Shown one piece after another: positions 1 through 11,423 of a stretch of 64,000 nt of DNA. Position 1 is the first letter of the stretch; each line of letters opens with the position of its first letter. A model generated the notes under the pieces. The model was given only the letters and a program-made list of their open reading frames with translations, did not search any database and was not told where the DNA came from. The position numbers and the translations under genes are program-made. The stretch is taken from contig CP136069.1 in the NCBI GenBank assembly GCA_032622095.1, positions 108,652,278 to 108,716,277 of the forward strand. The letters are read 5' to 3'. This DNA is from Siphonodentalium dalli (lineage: Eukaryota; Mollusca; Scaphopoda; Gadilida; Siphonodentaliidae).

Positions 1-1266
1 AACTCGGGAACTTTTTTTAAGTTTTGACAGGGAACCTTATAAAGTAAAAAAAAATAACATGGGGAATGTACTTCTTTGTTCATATACATGTATGTAGGCT
101 TAATGATTTATTCATCGGTACGTGAAGTTCCCAGCTCGATATTACAGAATTGCTTTCGCGTTATGTCGCTTAGGCCAAAGAAAAAAGATTGTATGTTTCC
201 GGTAACGGAGCGAACAAATTAGGGTAGGTAGGTAGGGAAATTTTTGTTTTTAATTTTATTTCGATATTTTTTATCCAGCTGCAGACATATTGAACTACAT
301 CGACCGAAGTGACATAATATGCCAACCCGTGTTGTGGGGAAAGTGTTACTTGATCAACACAGTGGAAACTGGAAATATACATTAAGGTTGATAAAAAAAA
401 TCAAATTTCATGCTTAGGTATGTTTTTTATTATTCACATACATGACATGTAGCACATTTTCATAAATTTGGCTATAAACTTGGTAGGAAATTGATGTCAC
501 TTAACTTTTTATCAGAATTTTACCAATAATATCACCATTATATATACTGTACTGTACTGTACTTGTATTGTGACGACTACATCTCATTGTATGGGGGTAG
601 CCAGTACGTCCACCGAGCATGAATGGTTTTTGGAGACAGTAGCTATACCCCTAACATATGTGGTGATAACCTCTATACATGTATATATACACCCACCATG
701 GCATGTCTGTTGATAGTGTTCCATAACACATAAAGCACTGTAAAAGCAGGCAGGAGATAGTCTGAGATACACTCTCAGGAAATTAAAATTGCAAAATGTA
801 TGCTCATCAATCCACAACCCATCACACACCTGTGGCCTTTGAGACAGCCGTCAATTCATGGTCACTTTTCACAGGGATATGTTAGAAACCATGTGTTTTG
901 CACACTAAAGGTCATCAATATTTATGAGCATTAGTGGTAAAAAAAAACAGTAAATATTTGAAAATTTTGACTTTTTCTCAAAATATCAATAAAAAGTTTA
1001 GGGTCGGCGGGTTATTTTTAGGGTCGGTCGATGTACGGAAACATAGTTTCTTTTTACTTTGGCCTTACGACAATAATTTTCGTGACACGGAATAAAATAA
1101 ATATTTATCGCGGAATCGGGTCTCAAAAGTCATGTAAATAATATAATCTCGAGCTGGGAACTTCACTTACCGATGAATAAATCATTAAGCAACAGGTATG
1201 AACAAAGAAGTACATAACCCGCGTTACTTTATAAGGTTCCCTGTCAAAACTTAAAAAAACTTCCTG
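1..1266. mobile_element. Inverted-repeat (foldback-type) element, left end at or beyond the window edge
   Basis: Positions 1-165 reappear in reverse complement at about 1070-1266: the blocks around aagttttgacagggaacc, tacttctttgttcata, atgatttattcatcggta and gaagttcccagctcga all recur in mirrored order. Inside these outer arms a second inverted pair sits at about 166-240 and 985-1070, with ends of the type taaggccaaag...atgtttccg. The inner pair matches the ends of the element at 32797-34093. No transposase is visible, so this is a non-autonomous element. The left arm is shorter than the right by a deletion of roughly 60 bp. Confidence 0.75.
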
Positions 1267-2435
1267 GGAATTGTAAAGGTGGAATATGATCTCTATGGCA
1301 TTCTAGCTTTAGTAGAGATTCATGAATCATGGCATGATCTAGACATAAACAATCAGCATCCATCTTACTTCTTCTTGTGTTGATATGTCGTTCCGTGTAT
1401 TTATGTAACCTATTTATGTTACTTTCACAAAACTAGCACTAGTAGTATTCACATTCAAATTAAACAAAGCGGAATGTATATACAAATAGTACAATCCTTG
1501 AATTCACGTTGGGACAAGTGAGTAGTGTAAACTGGTAAATGTGATCACGATTCACGGTATTCACCGGAAATCTGGCCATTAATTAGAATCAGATAATTTT
1601 GAACTAACGCCTGCTAAATCCACGTTGAAAAGACGAAGTCAGAATAATTCCTCACGTCCAAGATGAAGCCTAATTTCATTTCAATTTCAAGGATTTTAAT
1701 TTTTGTTTTGAGAATTGTCCCGACCTTGTCCTTCACCTTGTTGGAATAACCGGAAATGTGTTTTGATTATTTTTTCCGGTCTTCGCTAATGACAACTGTT
1801 GTTAAGCTTTGGAGTTGGAACATAGACTGCTGAGAATTGATAAATTAGACGCATTTTTGCGATTAAATTCATTCAGTTGATGGCACCTATGATCTAGTTA
1901 TCTTGCCAAGTTAACTTTCAGTTAATCATTCATTGAAACATGAACGGCAATAACAAAGACTCAGAGTTTGAAACTGTCAGTTTCAAACACAAACTTGACC
2001 AAGTCAGACTCAAACAACGGAAGTCTCAAATCACAGTAAAAGAAGTGTTTTGGTGACATTTTTCAGTCCGAAACAATATATGAAATACAATTTTTTATTT
2101 AGACCACTCACCTTCTATGTATATAGTTTTCATCTCATCCTTTTGTTGTGTGATAATAGGTAATTTGTGGAAATACTAACGCCGAGGTGGTGAGTTCTGT
2201 ATTTGAACTACAAGGCTTAGCAACTGTAATGTCTATGCAACGTCAAATCTGATTGGTTAAGATAGACAATCTGACCAATAGGAAAATCGTATTTATTGCG
2301 CATTTCATTTAAGAGAGCGCCACTTTACGTTACGTTAAGCGCGTGCTCTGATACTATTCTCAGGTAACGTGAACTATATATAGAACACAATAATACAGCT
2401 TCATAGGTATACGGATCTCATGCGCGTTACCGTCA
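1267..2435. other. AT-rich intergenic stretch, no gene recognised
   Basis: No convincing open frame, RNA gene or array is seen. A short block at about 1308-1342 (tagtagagattcatg through catgatctag) resembles one arm of the hairpin at 45680-45755, so it is probably half of a small dispersed inverted-repeat element. Confidence 0.5.
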
Positions 2436-2481
2436 TGAAAACTTTCAGATTTCGCTTCGCGAAATCTGATTAAGTTTTCTA
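2436..2481. repeat. Hairpin-forming inverted repeat
   Basis: A perfect 10-bp stem (cagatttcgc / gcgaaatctg, 2446-2468) with a 3-nt loop extends imperfectly through gaaaactt / aagttttc, giving arms of about 20 bp. It could form a stable hairpin or be the centre of a small palindromic element. Confidence 0.6.
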
Positions 2482-4099
2482 TTAATATATTGTGATAGTC
2501 TTGAATGTGCAGTCCTCCTTAACATGTCCTTTTGAATTTCCACCTACATTTTCAGAGAGCCTTGCAATGGTTTTGGCCAAATGAAACATTAAATAACAGA
2601 ATCACTAACTGTTGTTATATGCAGTAACGCAAAAGACAAAAATGGCATACATTTTGAAATACAGCAAATAAGATATCTAATCGATCTCTGGTTTTGGGAA
2701 AGTGGGATATGAGTCCACGAGCAATCAAAGTTCACACATCATAGTAACTACCTATTAACGTAACACGGAAGTCATCAACGCACACACACAATGCTCTTTA
2801 ATGGCATAACACAATGTCCATATAATGCAATCAGCGTAAAAATAGGTTATAAATATGCGTTATAGTGATCTAGAGGTTGCTGGTTTGTATAATCGTCCGA
2901 GTTTCGGCTCAGCGTGAAATAAGAGAATAACACTGCATACATATGCATATAAGTTGTTCTCGCCATATGTTGCTTGATGTGCATGTTTTTCTGTTCATTG
3001 ATATTTTAGTCTCGACTAATATGTTAGTTAAATTGTTGTGAATGTCAATCGGATTCATATATGTTACAAACAGAAGATATTGAGTTCCCTGGCTAGACTA
3101 ATGAAATTGAATCTTCTATATCTCCGGTGGATATCATATCTGTATTAGTTCTTAGGGACGTGGGTCCGGACTACATGTGTAGTAATATCTCTCATGCTAA
3201 TACATTTTATTGATACATAGGTGATAGTGCGATAATCTCACTGAACATGCACGTTAGTGTTCCATTTATGATTGCCGTTAGATTATATTCACAATCACGC
3301 AACTCACTAGCAAACCAGAATGTCACTAAAAAAGTTGTTTTGTCCTCGGTTCTTTTGAGTCAGGTGGCATTTGAAATGGATAAAATGGTAAGTAATGAAA
3401 AACTGTAGGCTAGTAGCAAATATAAACACAATTGAAATGGTGACAGGCATAAGGCAATTCACAATAAACACTAGTCATTAGTCTTGATATATAGATATTC
3501 AAATTGTGTTTATGGTTTGGTCTATGGCGACTAGGCCATATCACGACATACATTGTATTCTTATGGGTGGCGGAAAGACAGCGCCGATCGTACCGCGGAA
3601 TCAATATACTCAGTCCACACATAAACCATCTACCCCCAAACTGGCACAGATATTCGAAAGTTATTTTCACTTAACATGGACCTCATATCAGTGTTGCTGA
3701 TCGGGATTCATAACACCTTCGTCGTTGATCTAGTGTTTTAGGGGGATACAAGTAAATGAGTGTAAGTCAGAGTGATGTAATCAACTCAAAATCACTGGCA
3801 TATAGTTGTGTTCTTGTTCACCCAGTAGGGTCCTTTGCGTTTCTCAAGAAAAACTGGACATGCCATGCTCAAGTGTCCATTGCTGTAAATGCATAGGTTC
3901 ACATTGTATGACTCATATTCAATGAAAATGTGGGAATTATAAATATATTTCACATATCCATCTGTCTCTATGTTTCTATGAACATGTCGTCACTGGAGTC
4001 ATGTTTGACCTTTAGTCACTGAACGTTAATTGAATGGTTGGCTATCAGAGCCATGTAGTTTTTATGATCGATAAAAGCAACTGTTGCTCATATTTATGA
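2482..4099. other. Intergenic AT-rich DNA, nothing recognised
   Basis: Open frames here are short, overlap on both strands and have no recognisable motif. No tandem array or terminal inverted repeat was found by eye. Confidence 0.4.
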
Positions 4100-5165
4100 A
4101 GATAACATATATGTTGATTGCCATTTAATAATGGAAACACACATTCTAGCTAATACATCGCATAAGTAATACCATATGAGACGTTCTTTGCCCGCATATC
4201 GTATTAGTTGTTCACAAAGTGTTGACATTAAACTTAACTGCCATGTTGGCCGCCATTATGGCGCAATAGTGGGCGTGACTTCAAACTTTTGTTTCTTTAT
4301 CGTATTCAGCACAAATGAAATCCAAAATGTATGCTCATTTCTTTTTGGCCTGTACTACAATCCCCAGCGGCCCATTTGTGTGGAAGTTTGTGACTGTAGG
4401 GGTGGTTAAGTTTTTTGTCTAATTATTTAATCAAGTGATAATATGGATTAATGCTGAATCTAATGTTTGATATGAAATATTCTATGTAGTCAGTAAAATG
4501 ATATATAATATACCACTGGGGACGTTCCTTTTCTGTATTTGTCGTATGCCGTTCACTGTGTTTTAAAATTAAAATTGGCTGCCACATTGAACGCCATCTT
4601 GGATTATGATACTCTTCTAATAACAAATATGGATGGCAATTTTCTCTGGTCAATTTGCATGTGTATTCTACATTAAATAAAATAAAATACTGCACATTAT
4701 GCGATCATTCGTGGTTCCAATCCCAGGCGACAACTTTAGTTCGAATTTTATGACATTGACTGGCGGAATAAATTTTTGACTATTATTTTACAAATTGACA
4801 AGATGTATTATTGGTAAAACTAATGTTTCATATGAAATGCTATTCTATATAGTCATTAAAATAATATACATTTTACCAATGGGGACGTTCCTTTTCTGGA
4901 TTTTTCGTATGTCGCTTCACTAAGTCTTAAAATAAAAACTGAATGCCATATTGGACGCCATCTTGGATTTAGATACTCTTCTAATAGTGCATACGGTTGG
5001 AAATTCGCATTTTATACTTGTTATGTGTGTTCTACACTAACTAAAAGTAAATACTACGTGCTATTCTATCATTCTGGGATTTAACCCCCGGCGATGGCTA
5101 TACTTAGCATTTTATGACATTGGGGGGAGGGTTAAGTTTTTGCCTATTATTGCAATATTTGTAGG
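4100..5165. repeat. Tandem repeat, three degenerate units of about 364 bp
   Basis: Three successive units share the same order of blocks: a gggacgttcctttt-like block, a cgtatg..ttcact block, a (t)taaaattaaaa(t)(t)gg block, then gccatcttggat followed by gatactcttctaata. The gccatcttggat anchor falls near 4243 (weakest unit), 4593 and 4957. A further copy lies at about 26150-26350, so the family is also dispersed. Confidence 0.7.
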
Positions 5166-5680
5166 ATCAGGAAAATAAATTTAATACCTCCCGGTAGAAC
5201 ATATTCCAGTCTTTCCAAACATATATGACAAGATAAGCTCAATCCAGCGTGCTAGTTTTGTACAGAGTTGACGGACGACAGTTTATCTGAATAGTCATGA
5301 TTTTTTGACGCAGAACGTTACATTCTCCACCATGACGTCGTGAAATCTCAAACAAACCAGAATCAAATAAGAACGTTCCAATCTAGTATCACCATGTACC
5401 CCATAATAACAAATAGAACGTTCTGTTTTTGGTGATGTGATTAACTTTTAACCAATGGTGTATAGCTGGTCAACCGCTGAAAACAGGCTAATTTTTCGGT
5501 AGGGTACCTTCACAAATAGTCTTACCATACATAGCTGCCACCAATTCCGGTAAGGCCAAGAATCATTTTCATAAATTATATATGTTTACCTTCCAGAAAA
5601 AGTTGGTTTCAACTTGTTCTACCGAGGGTAGGGGTATCTCGAAAACTAAGGCCCTTTTTGGATTTGGCCGCTCCTCTAAA
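5166..5680. repeat. Dispersed repeat continuing downstream of the 364-bp array
   Basis: Blocks such as gacagtttatctgaatagtc (near 5278), aatagtcttaccatacatag (near 5515) and tatctcgaaaactaaggccc (near 5635) recur in the same order at about 26570-26765. The repeated segment is therefore longer than the tandem unit. No coding content was recognised. Confidence 0.65.
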
Positions 5681-5858
5681 GGCTTTATTCAATATCTACG
5701 TATATTGAGACATTTGTCAATCACTGATTTACTCAGAAAAAATAGATAATAACAACAAGCACTCACTCATGACAAGAGCATGTACAATTCTAGTTCTTAC
5801 TGTGGTGTTACAAACAGGTTGAAACACTAAAATAGACAATGGAGCTACATGTAGTGCT

Positions 5859-6036
5859 ACAGTAATCCCCTAAATAATCGACTCCTTAACCACGGCAGAA
5901 TTATGGGTAACTTTTCAGGATTTAGTCGGAAATATGGCTTGTTGCCATTCATCGGAAAGCTCTCAGTACTAAATCATGAAAAGTTACCCATAATTCTGCT
6001 GTGGTTAAGGAGTCGATTATTTAGGGCATTAGTGTA
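5859..6036. mobile_element. TA-type palindromic MITE, copy 1
   Basis: The element starts acagtaatcccctaaataatc and ends in the mirrored form gattatttagggcattagtgt. Almost the whole element is palindromic around tttccgacta/tagtcggaaa blocks. Ends of the form TA-CAGTAAT...ATTACTG-TA fit a Tc1/mariner-mobilised MITE by general knowledge of that superfamily. Apparent small ORFs in it are by-products of the repeat. Confidence 0.8.
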
Positions 6037-6150
6037 CATTGAGCTTCCCATTCCAGTGACAGATGCTGTGTTGGTATTTATTTATCCTTACAATAAAAAT
6101 GATGAGGCTTTCACTCCTTTTGACTTGCATTATAATTAGAGACTAATTTA

Positions 6151-6676
6151 GTTAAAGGCCCACTTAATTTTCGAACCCCCCCCCCCCAGATTACATTATA
6201 TAAGATACAGTAATGCTCTAATTAATCGACTCCTTAACCACAGCAGAATTATGGGTAACTTTTCAGGATTTAGTCGGAAATATAAGTTACCAATAATTCT
6301 GCTGTGGTTAAGAAGTCGATTAATTAGAGCATTACTGTATATGCCGTATTATATACCATTTGAAAGAGGAAGCTCCAAAACATTGTATTATCAACTTATC
6401 CGTGTGCAATAAACTGTGGACATATTGTTTTTGTTGAGTTGCCAGCGCATTTTGTCATCTAGATTGCAGTGTAAAAAGCAGTATTAGTTTCAATGCAGGG
6501 GGAATAACTCTATATATTACAAATAAAGTTCTCCCCCTTCCATTGAAAAAGTTTGAATTCTGTTGCATTCTGGGAGCCAAGGGGGGGGGGGGGGGAGTCA
6601 TTCTCTGAGTTTTATATTTCTCTGTGGGCAGATATAAAAAATAATCAGCGACTTGAAACTTAAGTGGGCCTTTAAC
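6151..6676. mobile_element. TTAA-type TIR element containing a nested MITE
   Basis: Termini are gttaaaggcccacttaa at 6151 and ttaagtgggcctttaac ending at 6676, so the element reads TTAA-AGGCCCAC...GTGGGCCT-TTAA. A TTAA target is typical of piggyBac- and Kolobok-type transposons. It has no transposase and carries poly-C and poly-G tracts plus the TA-type MITE at 6206-6339. Confidence 0.7.
6206..6339. mobile_element. TA-type palindromic MITE, copy 2 (shortest)
   Basis: Starts tacagtaatgctctaattaa and ends in the mirror ttaattagagcattactgta. The central atggcttgttgccattcatc block present in other copies is absent. It is nested inside the TTAA element at 6151-6676 and is therefore the younger insertion. 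Confidence 0.85.
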
Positions 6677-7304
6677 ACAGAATGCTCTGAAATATATTAG
6701 TGGGGTAGGTTCCGAAAATATATGATTTCATGCTTCTAGTGGGTGTATAAAAAAAATGGATGGAAAAAAACTTGCTGAAATGAAAAAAAAATTGCCAATG
6801 GTAAAAAAGTATCATACTTCTCTGAACAAATTTTTCCGATCCACCCCCTCCCCCTTGGCTATATGGAGCTCTTAGCATCAATATAGTTGCTGATCCATTT
6901 TCTATATGAAGCCTGATCAGGAAAACGATACTTGAACCCGCTACAATCAGTCAATGCCTCCACATAATTCTATTGATTTGTACTTCAACTGCTACAACCT
7001 ATTGGATATTGATGTCCAGATTTTAGCTGCCAGATTGTATTGTCTTCATGCTCATAATTCTCAAGGGTCTGTGCTTTAAATATGTCCAATGAAAGCCTTT
7101 TACTGTTCCATTGTTTCTGAAATCTCAATGATGAACCTTGTAGGAGTCATATTATGAGTAGTGTATATGAGAGAGTGTATAGCTTCGTTTCTATGGTGTT
7201 ATTCCTATGAAGAATTTGGGAACTGATACAAACAAAACTATGGCTTCGGTGTCCTATCCATGTGGACTATATGTGAGGTGAGTTTGATGAACAATTTACA
7301 AATC
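6677..7304. other. Intergenic sequence, no gene recognised
   Basis: AT-rich DNA between two MITEs, with no recognisable coding or structural content. Confidence 0.4.
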
Positions 7305-7521
7305 TACAGTAATGCCCTAAATAATCGATCCCTTAATCACAGCATAATTATGGGTAACTTTTCAGGATTTAGTCGGAAATATGGCTAGTTGCCATTCATC
7401 GGAAAGCTCTCCCTGAGAGCTTTCCGATGAATGGCAACAAGCCATATTTCCGACTAAATCCCGAAAAGTTACCCATAATTCTGCTGTGGTTAAGGAGTTG
7501 ATTACTTAGAGCATTACTGTA
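7305..7521. mobile_element. TA-type palindromic MITE, copy 3
   Basis: Starts tacagtaatgccctaaataa and ends gagcattactgta. The two arms meet at gaaagctctccctgagagctttc, giving a nearly uninterrupted inverted repeat of about 100 bp per arm. Confidence 0.88.
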
Positions 7522-7631
7522 CCAGCAGGGAGATCAACTCGACCAAATTTAACCCTGTCTATACTAAATGGATTCTCCTAGTCAGTTAATAAGTGTACAT
7601 CGTCTGTTATATGAGGGTTAACACTTTTAAC

Positions 7632-8107
7632 TTAAAGGTACTCAATCCGATCAGAGGGTCCTATATTACTATTTCTTTGGCTTTGGGGGTAAAAAATATT
7701 TGATTCCAGTCGAGGAACCCACCCATCAAAGCTCAAGAGTGATTAGATATCAATTTTTTAAATCTATTAATTTTCGGATATGTAGCCCACAAGTTGGCAG
7801 AACACGTGATCAAAACGGAAAAATTGTGGGTGTAAGATGGATAACTCTAAAATCAAGTGCTTACTGTTAACAATAATAACCACTTGATTTTAGAGTTATC
7901 CATCTTACACCCGCAATTTGTCCGTTTTGATCACGTGTTCTGCCAACTTGTGGGCTACATATCCGATAATTAATAGATTTCAAAAATCGATATCTAATCA
8001 CTCTGAGCTTTGATGGGTGGGTTCCTCGACTCGAATCAAATATTTTTTACCCCAAAAGACAAATAAATAGTAATTTCGGACCCTCTGATCGGATTGAGTA
8101 CCTTTAA
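7632..8107. mobile_element. TTAA-type full-length palindrome MITE, copy 1
   Basis: A 476-bp element from TTAAAGGTACTCAATCCGAT to ATCGGATTGAGTACCTTTAA. It is an almost perfect palindrome with its centre near 7870, and both arms carry tgatcacgtgttctgccaac-type and gataactctaaaatcaagtg-type blocks. A TTAA target fits piggyBac/Kolobok-type mobilisation. A diverged copy is at 43270-43746. Confidence 0.88.
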
Positions 8108-8151
8108 CTCTTCCATGACTGGAGATTCCTGAAATTTTGCAAAGACTGTGT

Positions 8152-8446
8152 GCCAATTAATGCATTCTCTTAGATATGCGAGACTCCCATATAAAGTCTC
8201 GCATATATATATGAGAATACATTGGCCTTGTAAGCCAGTACATTCCATGTGGGAGATTGTGTATTTTAGAGAATGCACTGGCACATTTTCTTTAATGCTG
8301 AACCAGCGCAGCTCCCGTCATGGAAGGGTTCCACTATTGGTGGCCTAACAATATTTACCTTGACATTGAATAAAGCCAGTGCATTCTCTTATATATGTGA
8401 GGCCCTCTACAGGAGACTACTCGCATATATAAGAGAATGCACTGGC
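8152..8446. repeat. Cluster of small hairpin repeats (about 75 bp each)
   Basis: Two complete hairpins occur, 8152-8226 and 8375-8446. Each opens with a gccarttaatgcattctctta / gccagtgcattctctta arm and closes with its mirror taagagaatgcactggc. A lone arm (gagaatgcactggcac) lies at about 8269-8284. The family behaves like a very short foldback repeat. Confidence 0.75.
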
Positions 8447-8856
8447 ACTGGATCTTTAATTTTGCACAAGCAATTCTGTCAACTGCACTTTTGAAATAAA
8501 TTGATTGATACTGGAACATGTAGCATAATTGGAGTTTATATAAAACATTTGTCAAAAATTCAGCTAGCAACCAATGTAAGATGATCATTAAAGGGAACCC
8601 ATCATCTTCAAAGTGGGTTCATGAGAAATAACATAATTTTATAAAAGATCAACTTTTCATATTTTCAATGAGATTTCATATATCGAAACATTTATTATGT
8701 AAATATTGCTGTTAAAGTGACATTATAAATCTAATAAGATATAACAATTTAATCATAACTTGATGTAAACATTAGAACATGTCAAAACATTAAAAAAAAT
8801 TCTGAATATATTATTTAGTCTATAGTATTTGAACTTGTTATTCGATTATCCCGAAG
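8447..8856. other. AT-rich spacer; possible TTAA element start at 8588
   Basis: TTAAAGGGAACCCATC at 8588 looks like another TTAA-AGG element terminus, but no mirrored partner was found nearby. No coding content was recognised. Confidence 0.3.
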
Positions 8857-9800
8857 AACAATATGAAGTTTAGTGATGATCGGACAAGGGATGTCGTCTA
8901 TAGGGTGTGCCAAAGGATTTAGTCAGAGTAAAATCCAAGATGGCCACTGGCAGCCATGTTCTCCAACGAAATTTGGCATGCTTGTGGCCATCTAGTGGGC
9001 ACCCAAAAGATCCATATGAAGTTTAGTGACGATCGGATAATGGTGGTGGCCTATATGGTGTGCCGAAGGATTTAGTCATGCAAAGAATAAAATCCAAGAT
9101 GGCCACTGACGGCCATTTTTGCCAACGAAATTTGTTCAAATTTGATAGCTCCCATCTAGAGGTGATTCAAAACATGCCTGTAAAATTTTCAAAACAAAAC
9201 AATCTCCAATAAATGTGGGCTGTAAGGGGTGCCGACAGATTCAAATTTGAAATCCAAGATGGCTGCTGCCAGCCATGTATTTAATGAATTTGAGATAACA
9301 AATAATGTCACCCATTTAGAGGTCACTCCGAAGATCCATTTGAAGTATGGTGATGATCGGCTGAGGGGTGGCATATATAGCTAGCTGTGACAAAGGATTA
9401 ATTCAGTCATTCAAAGAGTAATAATGGCCATTTTTGTCAACGAAATTTTGAACATTTTGATGGTTCCATCTAGAGGTCACACCAATGATCCGTATAAAGT
9501 TTGGAGATGATCGGATGAGTGATGTGGTCTGTAGGGTGTGCCAAAGACTTATCTCCAAGATGGCTGCCGGTGGCCATGCTTTTGTGGCCGAATGACCCCA
9601 AAATTACTCGTTCCCATCGACATGTCAATTTTAAAATCCATGAAAAATTTCATGATGATCAGACGAACAGTGCGACCTATAGTCCGTATTATTGGATTGA
9701 ATTTTGAAAACCAAGATGGCTGCTGGCGGCCATGTTTTTGCCGATTTTTTGCCCATCTACATGATAATGTCAACAGCCATGACAATTTTGCTCCGACCAA
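8857..9800. repeat. Degenerate tandem repeat, six units of about 150-160 bp
   Basis: Each unit contains an atgaagtt(t)agtgatgatcgg-like block, then ggtgtgccaaaggatttagt, then ccaagatggc(c/t)gc(t)g..ggccat and ccaacgaaattt. The first block falls near 8863, 9016, 9178, 9340, 9493 and 9640. A reverse-complement fragment of the last unit type (gggtcattcgg) is found at about 27805-27960. Small ORFs here follow the repeat and are not credible genes. Confidence 0.75.
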
Positions 9801-10330
9801 AGGTTCAACATGTAGCCCGTGCTAATATACATTGTTGACTAACACACGGACTACGATTGATACCAACCAATTGCGATAGCTCAAACTTGACAAGTCAAGT
9901 TGAGCTAAAATGGACTCCACTATGATTTCCAATTGATTTGTTGGACTGTATAAATACAAAAGAGATTGGGGTTCAAGATTTTTGCAACTCCTAGAGCCCC
10001 TTTTCAAAGTTTCGGTAAAACATGAAACACATGTTATGTTGGTTGACATTTTCTGACAGTTGTAACATCTGAGGTATGGGGTGCCACCAACTTGTCTGGT
10101 ACGCGGGATTCGAGTCGGAGTGATTTTGAAGTGGTCCGCAAGATTCACACCCACAGTGACTGTTAACTGGTACTCGGGATTCATATGCCCATTTTAACCG
10201 GTATTCAGGAATCGACAGCAAGGCTGGTATACATACGCGGCTAGTTTGGCATCACATTGTTCAAATTTTGATTATAATTCAGTAAAATAATGTGTGGAAA
10301 TTATAATATTCATGATTCATGGGGGTGGCC
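9801..10330. other. Unassigned region with a 120-codon minus-strand frame
   Basis: A minus-strand frame at 9822-10184 has two Cys pairs (CYNC and CVSC) but no family I recognise. A competing frame overlaps it at 9991-10221. The DNA also contains three imperfect copies of a tggtactcgggattc-like block near 10092, 10150 and 10197, so it may be repeat-derived. Confidence 0.25.
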
Positions 10331-10427
10331 CCCGGGTAGGCGGTGACACTATTAGTCTAGTCTAGATGATGTGTAGATCATGACATGAGTCTCTACTCTG
10401 GCTAACGCCCGTACAGTACGGAATCGG

Positions 10428-10620
10428 TCCTACTAAACAACGAACACAAACGAACATAAACGAACACAGGTCTAAAAAGCGGAATAGAAGGGTGAAATTT
10501 GGTGTGTGGGTCCATTATATGTGTATGTGGTGTTATTTCCAACTTTGATGACTTATTTTTCGAGTTATAAGCATTATTTGAATGCAAAGCTACTAAACAA
10601 CGAACACAAACGAACATGAG
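10428..10620. repeat. Direct repeat pair of a ctaaacaacgaacacaaacg block
   Basis: The block ctactaaacaacgaacacaa followed by acgaacat occurs at 10428-10460 and again at 10588-10618, separated by about 160 bp. Just upstream, ctaacgcccgta matches the loop of the hairpin at 45680-45755. Confidence 0.6.
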
Positions 10621-10894
10621 ATTAGCAAAGGTGTTAATAAAGGTGTTAATTAACTACCGCATTCTCTATGGCTTATACTCTGTCTCTTTGTCACTGAGTT
10701 GTTTTGACTTAGTTAGTTTGTCTTATTATTACTTCGTTTAACTTCCCTGACATCACACTGCTCTTTCAGTAGAGCTTCGATCAGGTACTAGAATCAAAGT
10801 TTGTTTTATATACAATCGAATATTTATATATTATTTTACACTGAATCGGCCCCGGCGGAACGATGGGCAGAGTTTGTTCTCCTTGAAGTCAGTG

Positions 10895-10985
10895 CACTCG
10901 GTAAACCTCGACTCAAATCGAATTTAGTGAACTCGGTTGATAAATTCCGCATAAAATAGAAACTCATGTGAGATCCTCTATGTAT
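10895..10985. repeat. Fragment of the 40.7-41.3 kb hairpin repeat
   Basis: The stretch from gtaaacctcgactcaaatcg to catgtgagatcctctat is nearly identical to 40892-40976 and 41223-41305. Only one arm of the hairpin is present here. Confidence 0.75.
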
Positions 10986-11105
10986 ATTTCCATACTATAT
11001 GCTAACTTTCTGTCGTTTATTGGTGATCGTCTTGGTTTTTGATGCCTTCACTCTTTCCTTTTTTTTGTCCAGTTTTTTTTGCGAGAGCGGTAGTTTTGGG
11101 TATAG

Positions 11106-11291
11106 TTAATTGTCGTCAATTGAAGTTTGGAATTTGGAATTGTCACTCACAAAATTAAGAAGTCTTCGCATTAGTCTGTCTCGTTGTTCGGCCGTCATAT
11201 ATTTGTTTAAATTTCGTGTCTCACTTCCAAATATGATGCAATGCCTGGTAATGTGAAATCCCCTCCACTCGAATGTCACGCAGTTGGTCAG
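11106..11291 (-). pseudogene. C-terminal remnant of an unidentified protein-coding element
   Basis: A minus-strand frame stays open for 61 codons and ends at the stop 11106-11108. It has ordinary protein composition (for example MTAEQRDRLMRRLLNF, then an acidic tail). There is no suitable start, and an in-frame stop precedes it near 11292. It may belong with the coding-like remnant at 12940-13330, the two being separated by the plus-strand LINE insertion at about 11424-12702. The family is not recognised. Confidence 0.3.
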
Positions 11292-11348
11292 TCACTGTTT
11301 CATTTAAATTGTCTGTAAACTCAGTCAATTTTTTTGTTAATTATATTA

Positions 11349-11423
11349 TTAAAGACACGGGTTGTCGAAAATATTCATATTTGTTCCAATCACCGTAAAC
11401 AGAAAAACACTAAAACGCATACA
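11349..11423. repeat. Dispersed repeat adjoining the LINE 5' truncation point
   Basis: The segment from attaaagacacgg to aaaacgcataca is repeated with a few differences at about 14602-14687. Divergence begins immediately after acgcataca, so this segment appears unrelated to the LINE ORF that follows. Confidence 0.65.

Noticed and set aside
5903-6139. Small ORFs starting MGNFSGFSRKYG (also on the minus strand near 28423-28617 and at 39022)
   Set aside because: They lie in palindromic MITE arms and read the same peptide from either strand, an artefact of the inverted repeat.
9538-9825. Overlapping ORFs on both strands at 9.5-9.8 kb
   Set aside because: They lie in the 155-bp tandem repeat, with competing frames on both strands.
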